Source of the DNA: Ignavibacteria bacterium
Lineage (GTDB): Bacteria; Bacteroidota; Ignavibacteria; Ignavibacteriales; Ignavibacteriaceae
Reading direction: 5' to 3'
Assembly: GCA_017302895.1 (NCBI GenBank)
Contig: JAFLBV010000002.1
Span: 1-64,000 of the forward strand
DNA: 64,000 bases
The first letter of the stretch is position 1, and every line of letters begins with the position of its first letter. This document shows, piece by piece, positions 24,795-34,500 of the stretch. The notes under the pieces were generated by a model. That model made no database searches. It saw only the letters and a list, made by a program, of their open reading frames with translations, and was not told the origin of the DNA. The position numbers and the translations under genes are program-made.

Positions 24795-26150
24795 CTATTC
24801 TCCTTTTTCGATACCGTATTTTTTAAGTTTGTTGTACAAATGACTTCTTTGGATATCAAGATCTTCGGCTGTCTTGCTTATATTCCAACTGTTTATCTCA
24901 AGTTGTCTTAGTATATAAGCTTTTTCCGCCTTGTCCTTGAAATCCTGAAAAGAACTGCTCTCAGATATGAGATCATCAATCGAGACTTTTTCGACCGGCA
25001 GAAGAAAGTCGATATCTGCCAGTTTTATCACCGGTGAATTTGCCAGGATGATTATCCGCTCAATAATGTTTCTAAGTTCTCTCACATTTCCGGTCCACTT
25101 CAGCTTTTTGAGGAGAGTTATTGCATCATCAGCGAATTGAGGCACAGTTTTTTTATGCTTTGTCGCAATTTCCTTTGCAAAGTGCCGGACAAGAACCGGG
25201 ATATCATCGACCCTTTCCCTCAGCGGAGGAACCCTGACCGGAATCACATTTAATCTGTGATAAAGATCCTCTCTGAACTCACCCTTGGCGATCATTTCGT
25301 TCAAATCTCTGTTTGTTGCCGATACAAGTCTCACATCGACAGGAATTTTCTTTGAACCGCCCACCCTTTCAATTTTTCCATCTTCGATAGCTCTTAAAAC
25401 TTTTGCCTGCGCCTGAAGGCTCATGTCACCAATTTCATCAAGGAAGAGGGTGCCCTTGTCGGCAAGTTCAAATTTCCCGGTCCTTTGGTTCATGGCACCG
25501 GTAAAAGATCCCTTTTCGTGACCAAAAAGTTCAGACTCGATCAACTCATTAGGTATAGCTGCACAATTTACTTCCACAAAAGGCATAGAGGAACGGGGTG
25601 ACGCGGAATGGATGGCTCTGGCAACAAGTTCTTTGCCGGTACCGTTTTCCCCAAGAATCAGGATTCGTGCATCCGTCGGAGCTACTTTTTTGATTATTTC
25701 GAGAATCGAAGTTATCTGCGATGAAATGCCGAGAATGGGGGAAGGGGTCTCAATCTCTTTTTTTATCGTCTCAAATTCTTTTTTCAGAATTGCAGTTTCA
25801 GATGCATTCCTCACGGTTATGAGCAGCTTTTCCCTGTCCACGGGCTTTTCAAGAAAATCGAATGCGCCGTTTCTGGTTGCCTTTATCGCATTGTCTATGT
25901 TGCCATAGGCAGAAATAATTACAACATTCAGATTCTTGTCAATTTCCTTGATATGCTTAAGAGTCTGGAATCCATCCATTCCGGGCATATTGATATCGAG
26001 GAGGACGGCATCATACTTGTCTTCTTTGATTAATTCGAGTGCCCGTTCTCCATTCTCTGCGGATCCGGTTTCATAACCCTCATAGTCGAGGATCATCGCA
26101 ATACTTTCTCTTATTCCGGGCTCATCATCTACAATAAGTATTCTTGGCAT
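24795..26150 (-). CDS. Sigma-54-dependent response regulator (NtrC family)
   Basis: This 451-residue protein has three domains. The receiver (1-120) has ILIVDDEP and the phospho-acceptor in VLLDINMPGMDG. The AAA+ domain (about 145-370) has Walker A GENGTGKE, the sigma-54 contact loop as GSFTGA rather than GAFTGA, Walker B TLFLDEIGD and the arginine region REDLYHRLNVIPVRVPPLRER. The C-terminal Fis-type helix-turn-helix is SWNISKTAEDLDIQRSHLYNKLKKYGI. When phosphorylated it should open sigma-54 promoters. The cognate kinase is not adjacent, although two orphan kinases lie within 15 kb. A short secreted protein gene is directly upstream on the same strand. Confidence 0.93.
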   Translation of the reverse strand: MPRILIVDDEPGIRESIAMILDYEGYETGSAENGERALELIKEDKYDAVLLDINMPGMDGFQTLKHIKEIDKNLNVVIISAYGNIDNAIKATRNGAFDFLEKPVDREKLLITVRNASETAILKKEFETIKKEIETPSPILGISSQITSILEIIKKVAPTDARILILGENGTGKELVARAIHSASPRSSMPFVEVNCAAIPNELIESELFGHEKGSFTGAMNQRTGKFELADKGTLFLDEIGDMSLQAQAKVLRAIEDGKIERVGGSKKIPVDVRLVSATNRDLNEMIAKGEFREDLYHRLNVIPVRVPPLRERVDDIPVLVRHFAKEIATKHKKTVPQFADDAITLLKKLKWTGNVRELRNIIERIIILANSPVIKLADIDFLLPVEKVSIDDLISESSSFQDFKDKAEKAYILRQLEINSWNISKTAEDLDIQRSHLYNKLKKYGIEKGE

Positions 26151-26157
26151 TTGGTGT

Positions 26158-26802
26158 CTATTTGTTCAGTTTATACAATTTCAGGTAATTTGACGGGAGT
26201 TCCCGGCTTTTTTTTCTTAATTCATTTCCAAATTTAATTCCCAGCAAGTTAACAGAAATATCCTTGCCGGAGAATTTTGAATCAATTTTGAAAGATTCTT
26301 CGAAAACTTCTATAAAATAGCCAAAAAGTTCTGTAACCCCGGGGATAAAACTGTTGTACTCCAGGAAAGCCGACCCAAAAAAATGGGACAGTTTGTCGAT
26401 ATCACCCGATTCTGTCGTTGGTGAATCATCAAAAAGATATCTTGGCAGATTCCGGTTTTTTTGCTTGAAAATTTCAGTGGAAGCAGAGAAGAAGGGGATG
26501 TTCAATCTCATTTTTAACAGAGGAGTAACAACAGTGGCTTCTTTCACCGTCAGACACGCCCAGGTGCAGGCAATAAGAGCATCTGAAATGTCAGAGTCTG
26601 CTATTCTCATGCTTTCCCTGAATATGGAATCTACGGATGCAAGTTCTCCATACCGCTGCCTGATCTCAGCAAACCCGGAAGAGGATATATAACGGGAAAG
26701 TTGATCCACATTTCTGCCGGTCGTACTTTGCTGAGAATAGACGATGTTTGCGAATCCGGAAATTGTGACTGACAAGATCAGAAATATTTTAAAAGGAGCC
26801 AT
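26158..26802 (-). CDS. Hypothetical secreted protein
   Basis: I do not recognise this protein of about 214 residues. It begins with a hydrophobic signal peptide (FKIFLILSVTISGFANIVYSQQ). The start is taken at the ATG at 26802; an in-frame ATG two codons earlier is equally possible. The mature part is mostly helical, with two Cys residues in LIACTWACLTVKEA and a segment FFGSAFLEYNSFIPGVTELFGYFIEVFEESF. It ends seven bases before the NtrC-type regulator, so the two may be co-transcribed and it could be a sensory or target protein (inference). No catalytic motif is visible. Confidence 0.6.
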   Translation of the reverse strand: MAPFKIFLILSVTISGFANIVYSQQSTTGRNVDQLSRYISSSGFAEIRQRYGELASVDSIFRESMRIADSDISDALIACTWACLTVKEATVVTPLLKMRLNIPFFSASTEIFKQKNRNLPRYLFDDSPTTESGDIDKLSHFFGSAFLEYNSFIPGVTELFGYFIEVFEESFKIDSKFSGKDISVNLLGIKFGNELRKKSRELPSNYLKLYKLNK

Positions 26803-26881
26803 ATCCAAATATAAAAAACTTTCTCATCTCGAGTTATTTTTGTAAGTTTACATAATAATTATAGGTATAAAAGGAGATCAT

Positions 26882-28201
26882 ATGGAGACGAAAAACAAGA
26901 GTAGTGAAATGCTCGACGAGTCTCTCTATTCGGCTGAAACGCATCTTATATACGGTAAGAATGTCAGCTCAAAATGGGACTACTCCCATCATGTGGTTTC
27001 ACCACTTTCATCTTCAGTTATCTTCAGGCTCGATTCAGTTGAGAGAGGAGCCGAAGGATTTCTGGAGTTTGGTGATACAAATGTATTAAACTCTGAACTT
27101 CAACCAATCTATATTTACGACAGACTAGGCGAACCTAACAAGGATCTCCTCGAAGAGAATCTGTCGTATATCGAAAAAGGTGAAATGGCTGTCACCTATA
27201 CAACGGGAATGGGAGCAATTTCCGCTGTGCTGGGTGTCTTACTTCGTGCGGGTGATGAAATAATTGCTCACAGAACTTTGTATGGCTGCACATTTTCCCT
27301 GTTCAAAAACTGGTACCCCAGACTGAATATCCAATATGTTTCGACTGATCTGACTCATACAGGCGATCTCGCCAATCTTATTACCCCTAACACGAAAGTC
27401 ATCTACTTCGAAACTCCGGGAAATCCGAATCTTGATTTGATAGACATTGGTGAAATAAGAAGAATAGTGAATGAGGAGAACAAAAAACGGGCAGAACAGG
27501 ACTGGATATATATCGTGGTCGACAACACTTTTGCCACTCCATTTTGTCAGAGGCCCATCGAACTGGGAGCTGATTTTTCTGTGCATTCCCTTACAAAAGG
27601 AATCGGAGGATTTGGTACTGACATGGGAGGGGTTGTAATTGGACCTAAAAAGTTCCAAAGCATGCTTTTACTTTACAGGAAAGACTTTGGAGCTGTTCTG
27701 GGTACCAAAGCTGCCTGGACCATTCTGACCTACGGATTGCCCACATTGCATCTCAGAATCAGCAGACAGACCGAGAATGCCGGAAAAATTGCCGAGTTTC
27801 TTGTAAATCACCCAAAAGTAGAGTTCGTTAACTACCCCGGATTACCTTCCTACAGATTTTACGAACTTGCTCAAAAACAGATGACAGACTTTAAAGGTAA
27901 TTTTGCACCCGGAAGTCTGATGTTTTTTGGAGTTAAAGGTGATACACTCGAAGAGCAGAAAGAAAAAGCACGAATTGTCATGAATTATGCTGCAAAATAT
28001 GCTTACACACTCACTCTTGCAGTCAGCCTCGGGCATACAAGAACACTTATTGAACATCCTGCAACCATGACACACTCGGTCATCCCGGCCTCGGAATTAC
28101 CGCGGCATGGTATACATCCCGGAGGGATAAGGCTTGCAGTTGGAATAGAAAATCCCGACGATATCATTAAAGATCTTGCGAGATCACTGGAACAAATTTA
28201 A
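26882..28201 (+). CDS. Cys/Met-metabolism PLP-dependent enzyme (methionine gamma-lyase / sulfhydrylase-like)
   Basis: The 439-residue protein is a fold-type I PLP enzyme of the transsulfuration family. TYTTGMGAISAVLGVLLRAGDEIIAHRTLYGCT binds the phosphate. YFETPGNPNLDLIDI and VVDNTFATPFCQRPIELGADFSVHSLTKGIGGFGTDMGG contain the PLP-contacting Asp and the Schiff-base Lys (in SLTKG). It may split methionine or homocysteine to a 2-oxo acid, ammonia and a thiol, or it may act as a sulfhydrylase; sequence alone does not settle this. AAAGGAGA precedes the ATG. It is the first gene of a four-gene operon with ald and a CoA-transferase, which favours a catabolic role (inference). Confidence 0.85.
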   Translation: METKNKSSEMLDESLYSAETHLIYGKNVSSKWDYSHHVVSPLSSSVIFRLDSVERGAEGFLEFGDTNVLNSELQPIYIYDRLGEPNKDLLEENLSYIEKGEMAVTYTTGMGAISAVLGVLLRAGDEIIAHRTLYGCTFSLFKNWYPRLNIQYVSTDLTHTGDLANLITPNTKVIYFETPGNPNLDLIDIGEIRRIVNEENKKRAEQDWIYIVVDNTFATPFCQRPIELGADFSVHSLTKGIGGFGTDMGGVVIGPKKFQSMLLLYRKDFGAVLGTKAAWTILTYGLPTLHLRISRQTENAGKIAEFLVNHPKVEFVNYPGLPSYRFYELAQKQMTDFKGNFAPGSLMFFGVKGDTLEEQKEKARIVMNYAAKYAYTLTLAVSLGHTRTLIEHPATMTHSVIPASELPRHGIHPGGIRLAVGIENPDDIIKDLARSLEQI

Positions 28202-28223
28202 GAACAAACAATTCGGATTCACA

Positions 28224-29345
28224 ATGAGAATAGGAATACCAAAAGAAACAAAATTCGAAGAGAAAAGAGTCGCTCTTGCACCGGCAGGAGTTGATGCGCT
28301 GGTCAGGAACGGACATACAGTCTATATACAGTCCGGTGCGGGTGATGGAAGTCATTTTTCAGATGAGCAGTACAAGCAGGTCGGAGCAAGAATTGTTTAC
28401 AGTTGCGAAGAGGTATTTGCCCGGTCTGAGATGGTTGTAAAAGTCAGCAGAATATCGGAAGAGGAACTTGGATTTTTACAGGACGATCAAATTATTGTAT
28501 CCTTTTTGAATCTCGCAGTCGTAAGTAAAAAAATAATTTCCACATTTATCGAGAAAAAAATTGTCTCAATCGGTCTGGAACTTATCGAGGATGATTTAGG
28601 CTTGCCTGTGCTTCATTCAATGAGTGAAATAGCCGGTCAACTGGCAATTCAAGCTGCTGAAAACCTGCTTGAATCCACAAACGAGATTTCCCGAGGTGTT
28701 TTACTTGGTGGAATACCCGGAGTTGCACCTGCTGCAGTTGTAATTTTGGGAGCCGGAGTTGTAGGAACCGTTGCCGCACAGGCTGCGATCGGAAGAGGCG
28801 CTCAGGTTATAGTTCTTGACAAGGACATCCACCGACTCAGAAGACTCGAAAAAATGTTCAACAAGCAGATAACCACTGTGGTTGCAAATCCTTATACTAT
28901 ATCCCGCGGGGTAAAATTTGCAGATGTTCTGGTTGGTGCTGTTATGATCAAGGGAGAGAAAACTCCAAATCTTGTGACTGAAGAGATGGTAAAAACAATG
29001 AAAAAGGGGAGTGTTATAATAGATGTCTCAATAGATCAGGGAGGATGTATTGAAACAAGCAGACCGACAAGTCTGTCGAGTCCAACATATGTAATGCACA
29101 ATGTGATACATTACTGCGTCCCGAACATGACGGCACTGGTTGCCAGAACTGCAAGTTTTGGACTCACCAACGCTGCACTTCCTTATATTCAGTCAATAGC
29201 AGACAAGGGAGTAAACAGTGCTTTAATGGGTGATCATGGGCTGACGAAAGGTGTCTGTACAATGAGTGGTTTCTGCTCCAATGAAGCAATCGCAGAAACT
29301 TTTAATGTCGAATTCAGAAGAATTCATATATTTTCAAATAATTAG
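28224..29345 (+). CDS. ald: Alanine dehydrogenase
   Basis: The 373-residue enzyme interconverts L-alanine and pyruvate with NAD. The N terminus is MRIGIPKETKFEEKRVALAPAGVDAL, where the catalytic Lys/Arg region sits. LHSMSEIAGQLAIQAAENLLE, a Rossmann motif VVILGAGVVGTVAAQAA and the end VPNMTALVARTASFGLTNAALPYI are all standard for Ald; transhydrogenase alpha is related but has different C-terminal blocks. The ATG at 28224 is chosen, as a longer frame overlaps the previous gene. It lies 22 bases after the PLP enzyme and 9 bases before the CoA-transferase. It probably works in amino-acid breakdown or assimilation of ammonia. Confidence 0.92.
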   Translation: MRIGIPKETKFEEKRVALAPAGVDALVRNGHTVYIQSGAGDGSHFSDEQYKQVGARIVYSCEEVFARSEMVVKVSRISEEELGFLQDDQIIVSFLNLAVVSKKIISTFIEKKIVSIGLELIEDDLGLPVLHSMSEIAGQLAIQAAENLLESTNEISRGVLLGGIPGVAPAAVVILGAGVVGTVAAQAAIGRGAQVIVLDKDIHRLRRLEKMFNKQITTVVANPYTISRGVKFADVLVGAVMIKGEKTPNLVTEEMVKTMKKGSVIIDVSIDQGGCIETSRPTSLSSPTYVMHNVIHYCVPNMTALVARTASFGLTNAALPYIQSIADKGVNSALMGDHGLTKGVCTMSGFCSNEAIAETFNVEFRRIHIFSNN

Positions 29346-29354
29346 GTAACGAAA

Positions 29355-30704
29355 ATGACTGATGAAATGAGAGTTAAACCCAGCTTGTCATCCTCCATGT
29401 TAAAGAACTACAAGAACAAGTTGGTTAGTGCCGAAAAGGCAGTAAGTGTTGTTAAATCCGGTGATAATATCGCCATCCATTCGAATTGTGCATTCCCAAG
29501 GACTCTTATTGAAGCTCTGGTTGAAAGAAAAGATGAATTGAGAAATGTACAGTTGATCCATGCTCTGTCTGTTGGTGAGCTGCCCTATCTGCAGCCAGGG
29601 ATGAGAGAATCATTCAATCACAAATCGTTTTTTATGGGCGGGGAAGCCCGAAAAGCTGTTGGTGAGGGAAGAGCCGATTTCATGCCAATGTACCTGTACG
29701 AATTTCCTATCCTGGTAAAAAAAGGATATCTGCACATCAATGTTGCACTGGTGCATCTTTCTCCACCTGACGAACATGGTTTCTGCAGTTACGGTGTTGA
29801 AGTGGGAATTATAAAAACCGCCGCTGAAAATGCCGACATTGTAATTGCTCAGGTTAACCCCAACATGCCAAGAGCGTTGGGTGACAGCTTTATCCACATC
29901 AGCAAAATCGATTATATTGTTGAAGTGGAAGAACCGATTCTTGAACTTCCGCAAGGTGCCAAGGACTCCGATCCTGTTATGGATGCTGCATATACCGCAA
30001 TAGGCAGAAATATAGCTGACCTGATAGAGAATGGTTCCACACTCCAACTCGGAATAGGTGTGATCCCGGATAATGTATTGAAATTTCTTGGTGATAAAAG
30101 GGATTTGGGAATTCACTCTGAAACATTCAGTGATGGTCTGATTGATCTGGTGGATCGAGGAATTATAACCAACAGTAAAAAGGGACTCCACGAAGGGAAG
30201 ATAATTGCCGGATTTGTGCTCGGAACAACAAAACTTTATCAGTTTATCGACAATAACCCGTTGATCGAGTTTCATCCGCAGGAATATGTAAACGACCCGT
30301 TCATTATTGCCAAGAACAAAAAAATGGTTGCCATTAATGCAGCTTTAGAAGTGGATATTACAGGCCAGGTTTGTTCCGACTCAATCGGACCCCGGCTCTA
30401 CAGCGGGTTTGGTGGCCAGGTTGATTTCATCAGGGGTGCGACAAGATCCGAAGGAGGAAAGCCGATCATCGCTCTTCCATCAACAACCAAAGATGGCTCG
30501 ATCTCGAGAATCACTGCGCAGTTAAAACCGGGTGCCGGTGTCGTTACAAATCGTGGTGATGTTCATTATGTGGTCACAGAATATGGTGTCGCACAACTAT
30601 GGGGCAAAACTGTGAGAGAAAGAGTAAGAGAATTAATCAACATTGCTCACCCCAAATTCAGGGAAGAGCTTGAATATTATGCTAAATCAGTGAAATATAT
30701 CTAA
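29355..30704 (+). CDS. Acetyl-CoA hydrolase/transferase family CoA-transferase (4-hydroxybutyrate-CoA-transferase-like)
   Basis: This 449-residue family I CoA-transferase shows both halves of the fold. N-terminal: SVVKSGDNIAIHSNCAFPRTLIEALVER and LVHLSPPDEHGFCSYG. C-terminal: the active-site glutamate in GIHSETFSDG, and GFGGQVDFIRGATRSEGGKPIIALPST and VVTEYGVAQLWGK. It moves CoA between an acyl-CoA and a free acid such as acetate. The exact acyl group is not readable from sequence. It is third in the PLP enzyme/ald operon, suggesting that oxo-acid-derived acyl-CoAs are used for substrate-level ATP or acetate exchange (inference). Confidence 0.88.
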   Translation: MTDEMRVKPSLSSSMLKNYKNKLVSAEKAVSVVKSGDNIAIHSNCAFPRTLIEALVERKDELRNVQLIHALSVGELPYLQPGMRESFNHKSFFMGGEARKAVGEGRADFMPMYLYEFPILVKKGYLHINVALVHLSPPDEHGFCSYGVEVGIIKTAAENADIVIAQVNPNMPRALGDSFIHISKIDYIVEVEEPILELPQGAKDSDPVMDAAYTAIGRNIADLIENGSTLQLGIGVIPDNVLKFLGDKRDLGIHSETFSDGLIDLVDRGIITNSKKGLHEGKIIAGFVLGTTKLYQFIDNNPLIEFHPQEYVNDPFIIAKNKKMVAINAALEVDITGQVCSDSIGPRLYSGFGGQVDFIRGATRSEGGKPIIALPSTTKDGSISRITAQLKPGAGVVTNRGDVHYVVTEYGVAQLWGKTVRERVRELINIAHPKFREELEYYAKSVKYI

Positions 30705-30707
30705 AAT

Positions 30708-31412
30708 ATGTTTGCTGTTTTTGGAGATATTCACGGTTGTGTAAATACTTTGCGAAGTCTGTACACGCGAGTGAAAGAGACCTACGAGGATATAGAATTT
30801 TACTGTACGGGCGACCTGGTCGACCGTGGTAACTTTTCACTCGAGGTGTTGGATTTCGTAATGGAAGAAGATATTCATCCGGTCCTGGGTAACCATGACC
30901 GGATGTTCTTCAGCTATTTTACAAGTCCTGACAGTTCACCTGCGAACCTGTGGATATATAATTCATCTTCCAAGACCCTTTATGACTATGAGCATAATCC
31001 CGGGCGTCTTGTTGATCACCTGGAATTTGTGGGGAGTCTTCCATTGTTCTATGATCTGCCCCGACATATTATATCGCACGCCGGAATAGGTAAAAACTGG
31101 CTTTCGATACTCGATAATAACGGAAATATCGATGTGCAGAAATTAAATCAAATGGCAATCGAGAATATTGACAATGAGAACGGATTGCTTTGGAACAGAG
31201 CGGAATTGTTAAAAACGAACAAGATTCAGATTGTTGGCCACACACCTGTTCCAAACTTCAAGTATTATAAAAATCAGAGAGCATATTATATAGATACTGG
31301 AGCAGCTGCAGGAAACAAACTGACAGCTCTGATTTTTGGAGACGGAGATGAGGCTGATATCATTTTTGAACGGACAGATAAAAGAGATTTTAGCTCAACA
31401 TTCTTCAGATAG
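30708..31412 (+). CDS. Calcineurin-like metallophosphoesterase (PP2A-type)
   Basis: The 234-residue protein carries the three classic blocks FGDIHGC, TGDLVDRG and LGNHDRM, followed by SHAGIG and IVGHTP, which give the two-metal site. It looks like a small Ser/Thr protein phosphatase or a bis-nucleoside tetraphosphatase (ApaH/PrpE group). The short length fits either. It starts three bases after the CoA-transferase stop, so it is the last gene of that operon. sprA follows on the same strand after 151 bases. Confidence 0.88.
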   Translation: MFAVFGDIHGCVNTLRSLYTRVKETYEDIEFYCTGDLVDRGNFSLEVLDFVMEEDIHPVLGNHDRMFFSYFTSPDSSPANLWIYNSSSKTLYDYEHNPGRLVDHLEFVGSLPLFYDLPRHIISHAGIGKNWLSILDNNGNIDVQKLNQMAIENIDNENGLLWNRAELLKTNKIQIVGHTPVPNFKYYKNQRAYYIDTGAAAGNKLTALIFGDGDEADIIFERTDKRDFSSTFFR

Positions 31413-31563
31413 TTCAAAAATTATTACATTAACGATTTAGCTGATTTTTTTTAATTTTAGCGATGGATAATCATTAATTTTTGAGTCATAATAGACATTT
31501 CTACCATTTTTCACAACATTTGGATTCCCGGCCATTAAAAGAGTTGCGTCTACACCAGTCAGG

Positions 31564-34500
31564 TTGTCAAAACTCCTAATATTATACTTTATAACGGTAC
31601 TTTTTGCTTCCATCATAACAGGTTTTATGCCGGAAGTCGAAATATCTGCGAACAAGGTATACTATATTCCGGATTACCTTCTCGACAATGCTTCGAAGAA
31701 AGAAGCCGTAGAGTCAAAAAAACAGACCGAGAAAAAATCTCCGGCACCCCGAAATATCATCCACCCGCAAAGAAAAACAATTCCGGTTTTTTCACTCGAT
31801 TTAACTCCGCAGGATACCATCGACAAAAAGGGTGATTCACTCAAAATATCCGATTCGAGTTTAGTGAAGGATACGGTTAAAAAGGACACTCTCAAAATCG
31901 ATTCTTTGGCACTGGACTCCACCGCACGACTAAAACACTTCAAAGTTTCAAGGGAAGATGTTCCCTACACAAGTTTTAAAACAGAGAAAAACTCCTCATT
32001 TTTTGCTCAGTCGGTTAATTACAAACGGGTCATTGAGATTGATTCCGCCGGTGGTTTTGTAAATATCAGGGAATACATCGGAAATACACCCTACCGTTAC
32101 ACATTACGGGTTCCTTTTGATCAGTATCTGCAGATGGCCATTGATAATAAAAGCAAATCGCTTTGGCAGGAACTTGGGTACAAGTATGAACTGAAAGTAA
32201 AGAAAAAGGAACTGTCAGATCTCCTCAAAGACATCACGGATTTCGAAATTCCACTGCCGAGTGTGGGTGTTTTAAGTATTTTTGGACCTCCGGTGATCAG
32301 TTTGAGAATCGGTGGTGCAGTGGATATCAGAGCCGCATGGAGAAATGAATCGACCGAAGGAATTACGGCTTCCAGACTCGGAAACACCCGAAATGAGCCC
32401 GATTTCAAGCAACAGGTGCAGATAAATGTCAGTGGAACGATTGGCGACAAGCTTAATATCAATGCTGACTGGAATACTGAAAGAACTTTCGAGTATGAGA
32501 ATCAGCTCAAGATCAAGTATACCGGATACGAGGATGAAATAGTCCAAAGCGTGGAAGCCGGTAATGTGTCTCTACAAACTTCAGGCCTCGTAGGTGGATC
32601 AGAGGCTCTCTTCGGAGTAAAAGCAAACTTTAAAATGGGTCCTTTTACTCTTACAGCCCTCGTCTCACAGAAAAAAGCAGAAGTGAAGGAGAAAGACCTT
32701 GGTGGTGGTACTATTTCTCAGGACTTTGTAAAGAGAGCATATGATTATTCGATTAATCACTATTTCCTTGATACACTTTATGCAGACACATCTGCTCAGT
32801 TAAATCTTTTCTACAGGTATTATTCAAAACCTACACCTGAAATAATACAGCAGTTTTTCGTAAAAGATATTGAAGTTTGGAAGTCTATCAATCAGACTCT
32901 AAAAGATCCAAATGAGAGATCTGCTAATGCATTTATATCTTTGCCTCCAATTTCGCAAGGTCAATCATACGATGACAGTTACAGAAGAGTCGACATCGAG
33001 GAAGTTCCCGGACAGCAGGTTAAAGGCAGATTCATCAGACTGACAGATGGTGTGGATTATATAATTCACAGGGAGACGGGGTTCATTTCTTTTAAGACTA
33101 ATGTGCAGGATCAGGATATCATAGCAGTGGCATACAGAACTGAGGGTCCCAATCCTTCAAGTGCTGCTGACGATCAGTTTTATGGCGAATTTCTCGATCA
33201 GACTTCTGCACAGAGCGATACCACACGCCGACTGGTGCTTAAACTCGTAAAACCGCAGTTCCTTCAGCCACAGTTGACTACCGCTTGGAAACTTCTTCTT
33301 AAAAACATTTATCCGATGGGCGGAAGAAATGTGAAAGAGGAGGGGTTTGAGTTCGATATCAAATACGAAATTGATGGAGGGGATCCTCAGTCTGTGTTGG
33401 GAGATGTGAGATTATTGAATGCTCTGGGTCTCGATTTGGTTGGTCCGAGTAAACTTCCACCGCCGGATGGTAAATTTGACTTTAAAGCGGGTATCACAAT
33501 AATTGCCGAGACAGGTGAGGTGATTTTCCCGACCCTTCAACCCTTTGGTCGAAATCTTCCAAGCACCGTGCCAAACAGTGATTCGATAAAATATCTGGCC
33601 GTATACGATCAGTCCCTAACTTTTGCAAAACAGGATAAAATCAAAGACAAGTGGCTCCTGACAGGAAAGTTTTCAGGTGAAGCGTCCTCAACCTATCAGC
33701 TTGGGTTCAATGTCGTTGAAAATTCGGTGAAGGTTTATCTGGATGGTCGTCAGTTAAGTCCCGGAAGTGATTATATCGTCGACTACAACATAGGTCAGGT
33801 AACAATTCGAAATGCCGCAGCACTTGTACCCGGTGCAAAACTAAGGATTACCTACGAAGAAAATGATCTTTTCCAACTCGCCTCCAAGACCCTCTTCGGT
33901 GCCAGAGGTGTGCTTGACATATCCAAGAAAACAAAACTCGGTTTTTCTGCTCTTACTCTATCGCAACAGACTCTGTCAGACAAAGTAAGAATCGGTGAAG
34001 AGCCGTTGAGCAATTTTATTCTCGGTCTCGACTTTCAGACTGCCCATGATCTACCATTCCTGACTGATCTTGTCGATAATCTCTTTTCCACAAAGGAAAT
34101 GTCGTCAGTCAGCTTCACCGGTGAAATGGCGTATATGAGTCCTGATCCGAATACCAAAAAAAGCACGATTGAGAGCGACGGTGGTAAATCGATTGCTTAT
34201 ATCGATGACTTTGAAGGTGCGAAGAGAACCATTCCGATAGGTATCACATACGGGGCTTGGAAAGACCTTTCAGTTCCGGACAGTCTTCCGGCTCTCTCCG
34301 GATTATCCAGAACTGAACGGATGAAATATAAGGGTAAATCGTGGTGGTTCAATGTGCTTCCATCCGATGTTACAGTATTCAACATCTGGCCGAACAGGCG
34401 TGTGGCAAGAGGTGAAGAGCAGGTGACTGTATTGGATTATATATTCCAACCGGACACTGCAGGCAGTTTTAACTATGAACCCAATTTCTCCGATAAGACG

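Noticed and set aside
31437..31655. Minus-strand frame before and over the start of sprA, 72 residues
   Set aside because: Its composition looks protein-like near the end, but it overlaps the sprA signal peptide, has no ribosome site and matches no family I know. A decayed gene cannot be excluded.
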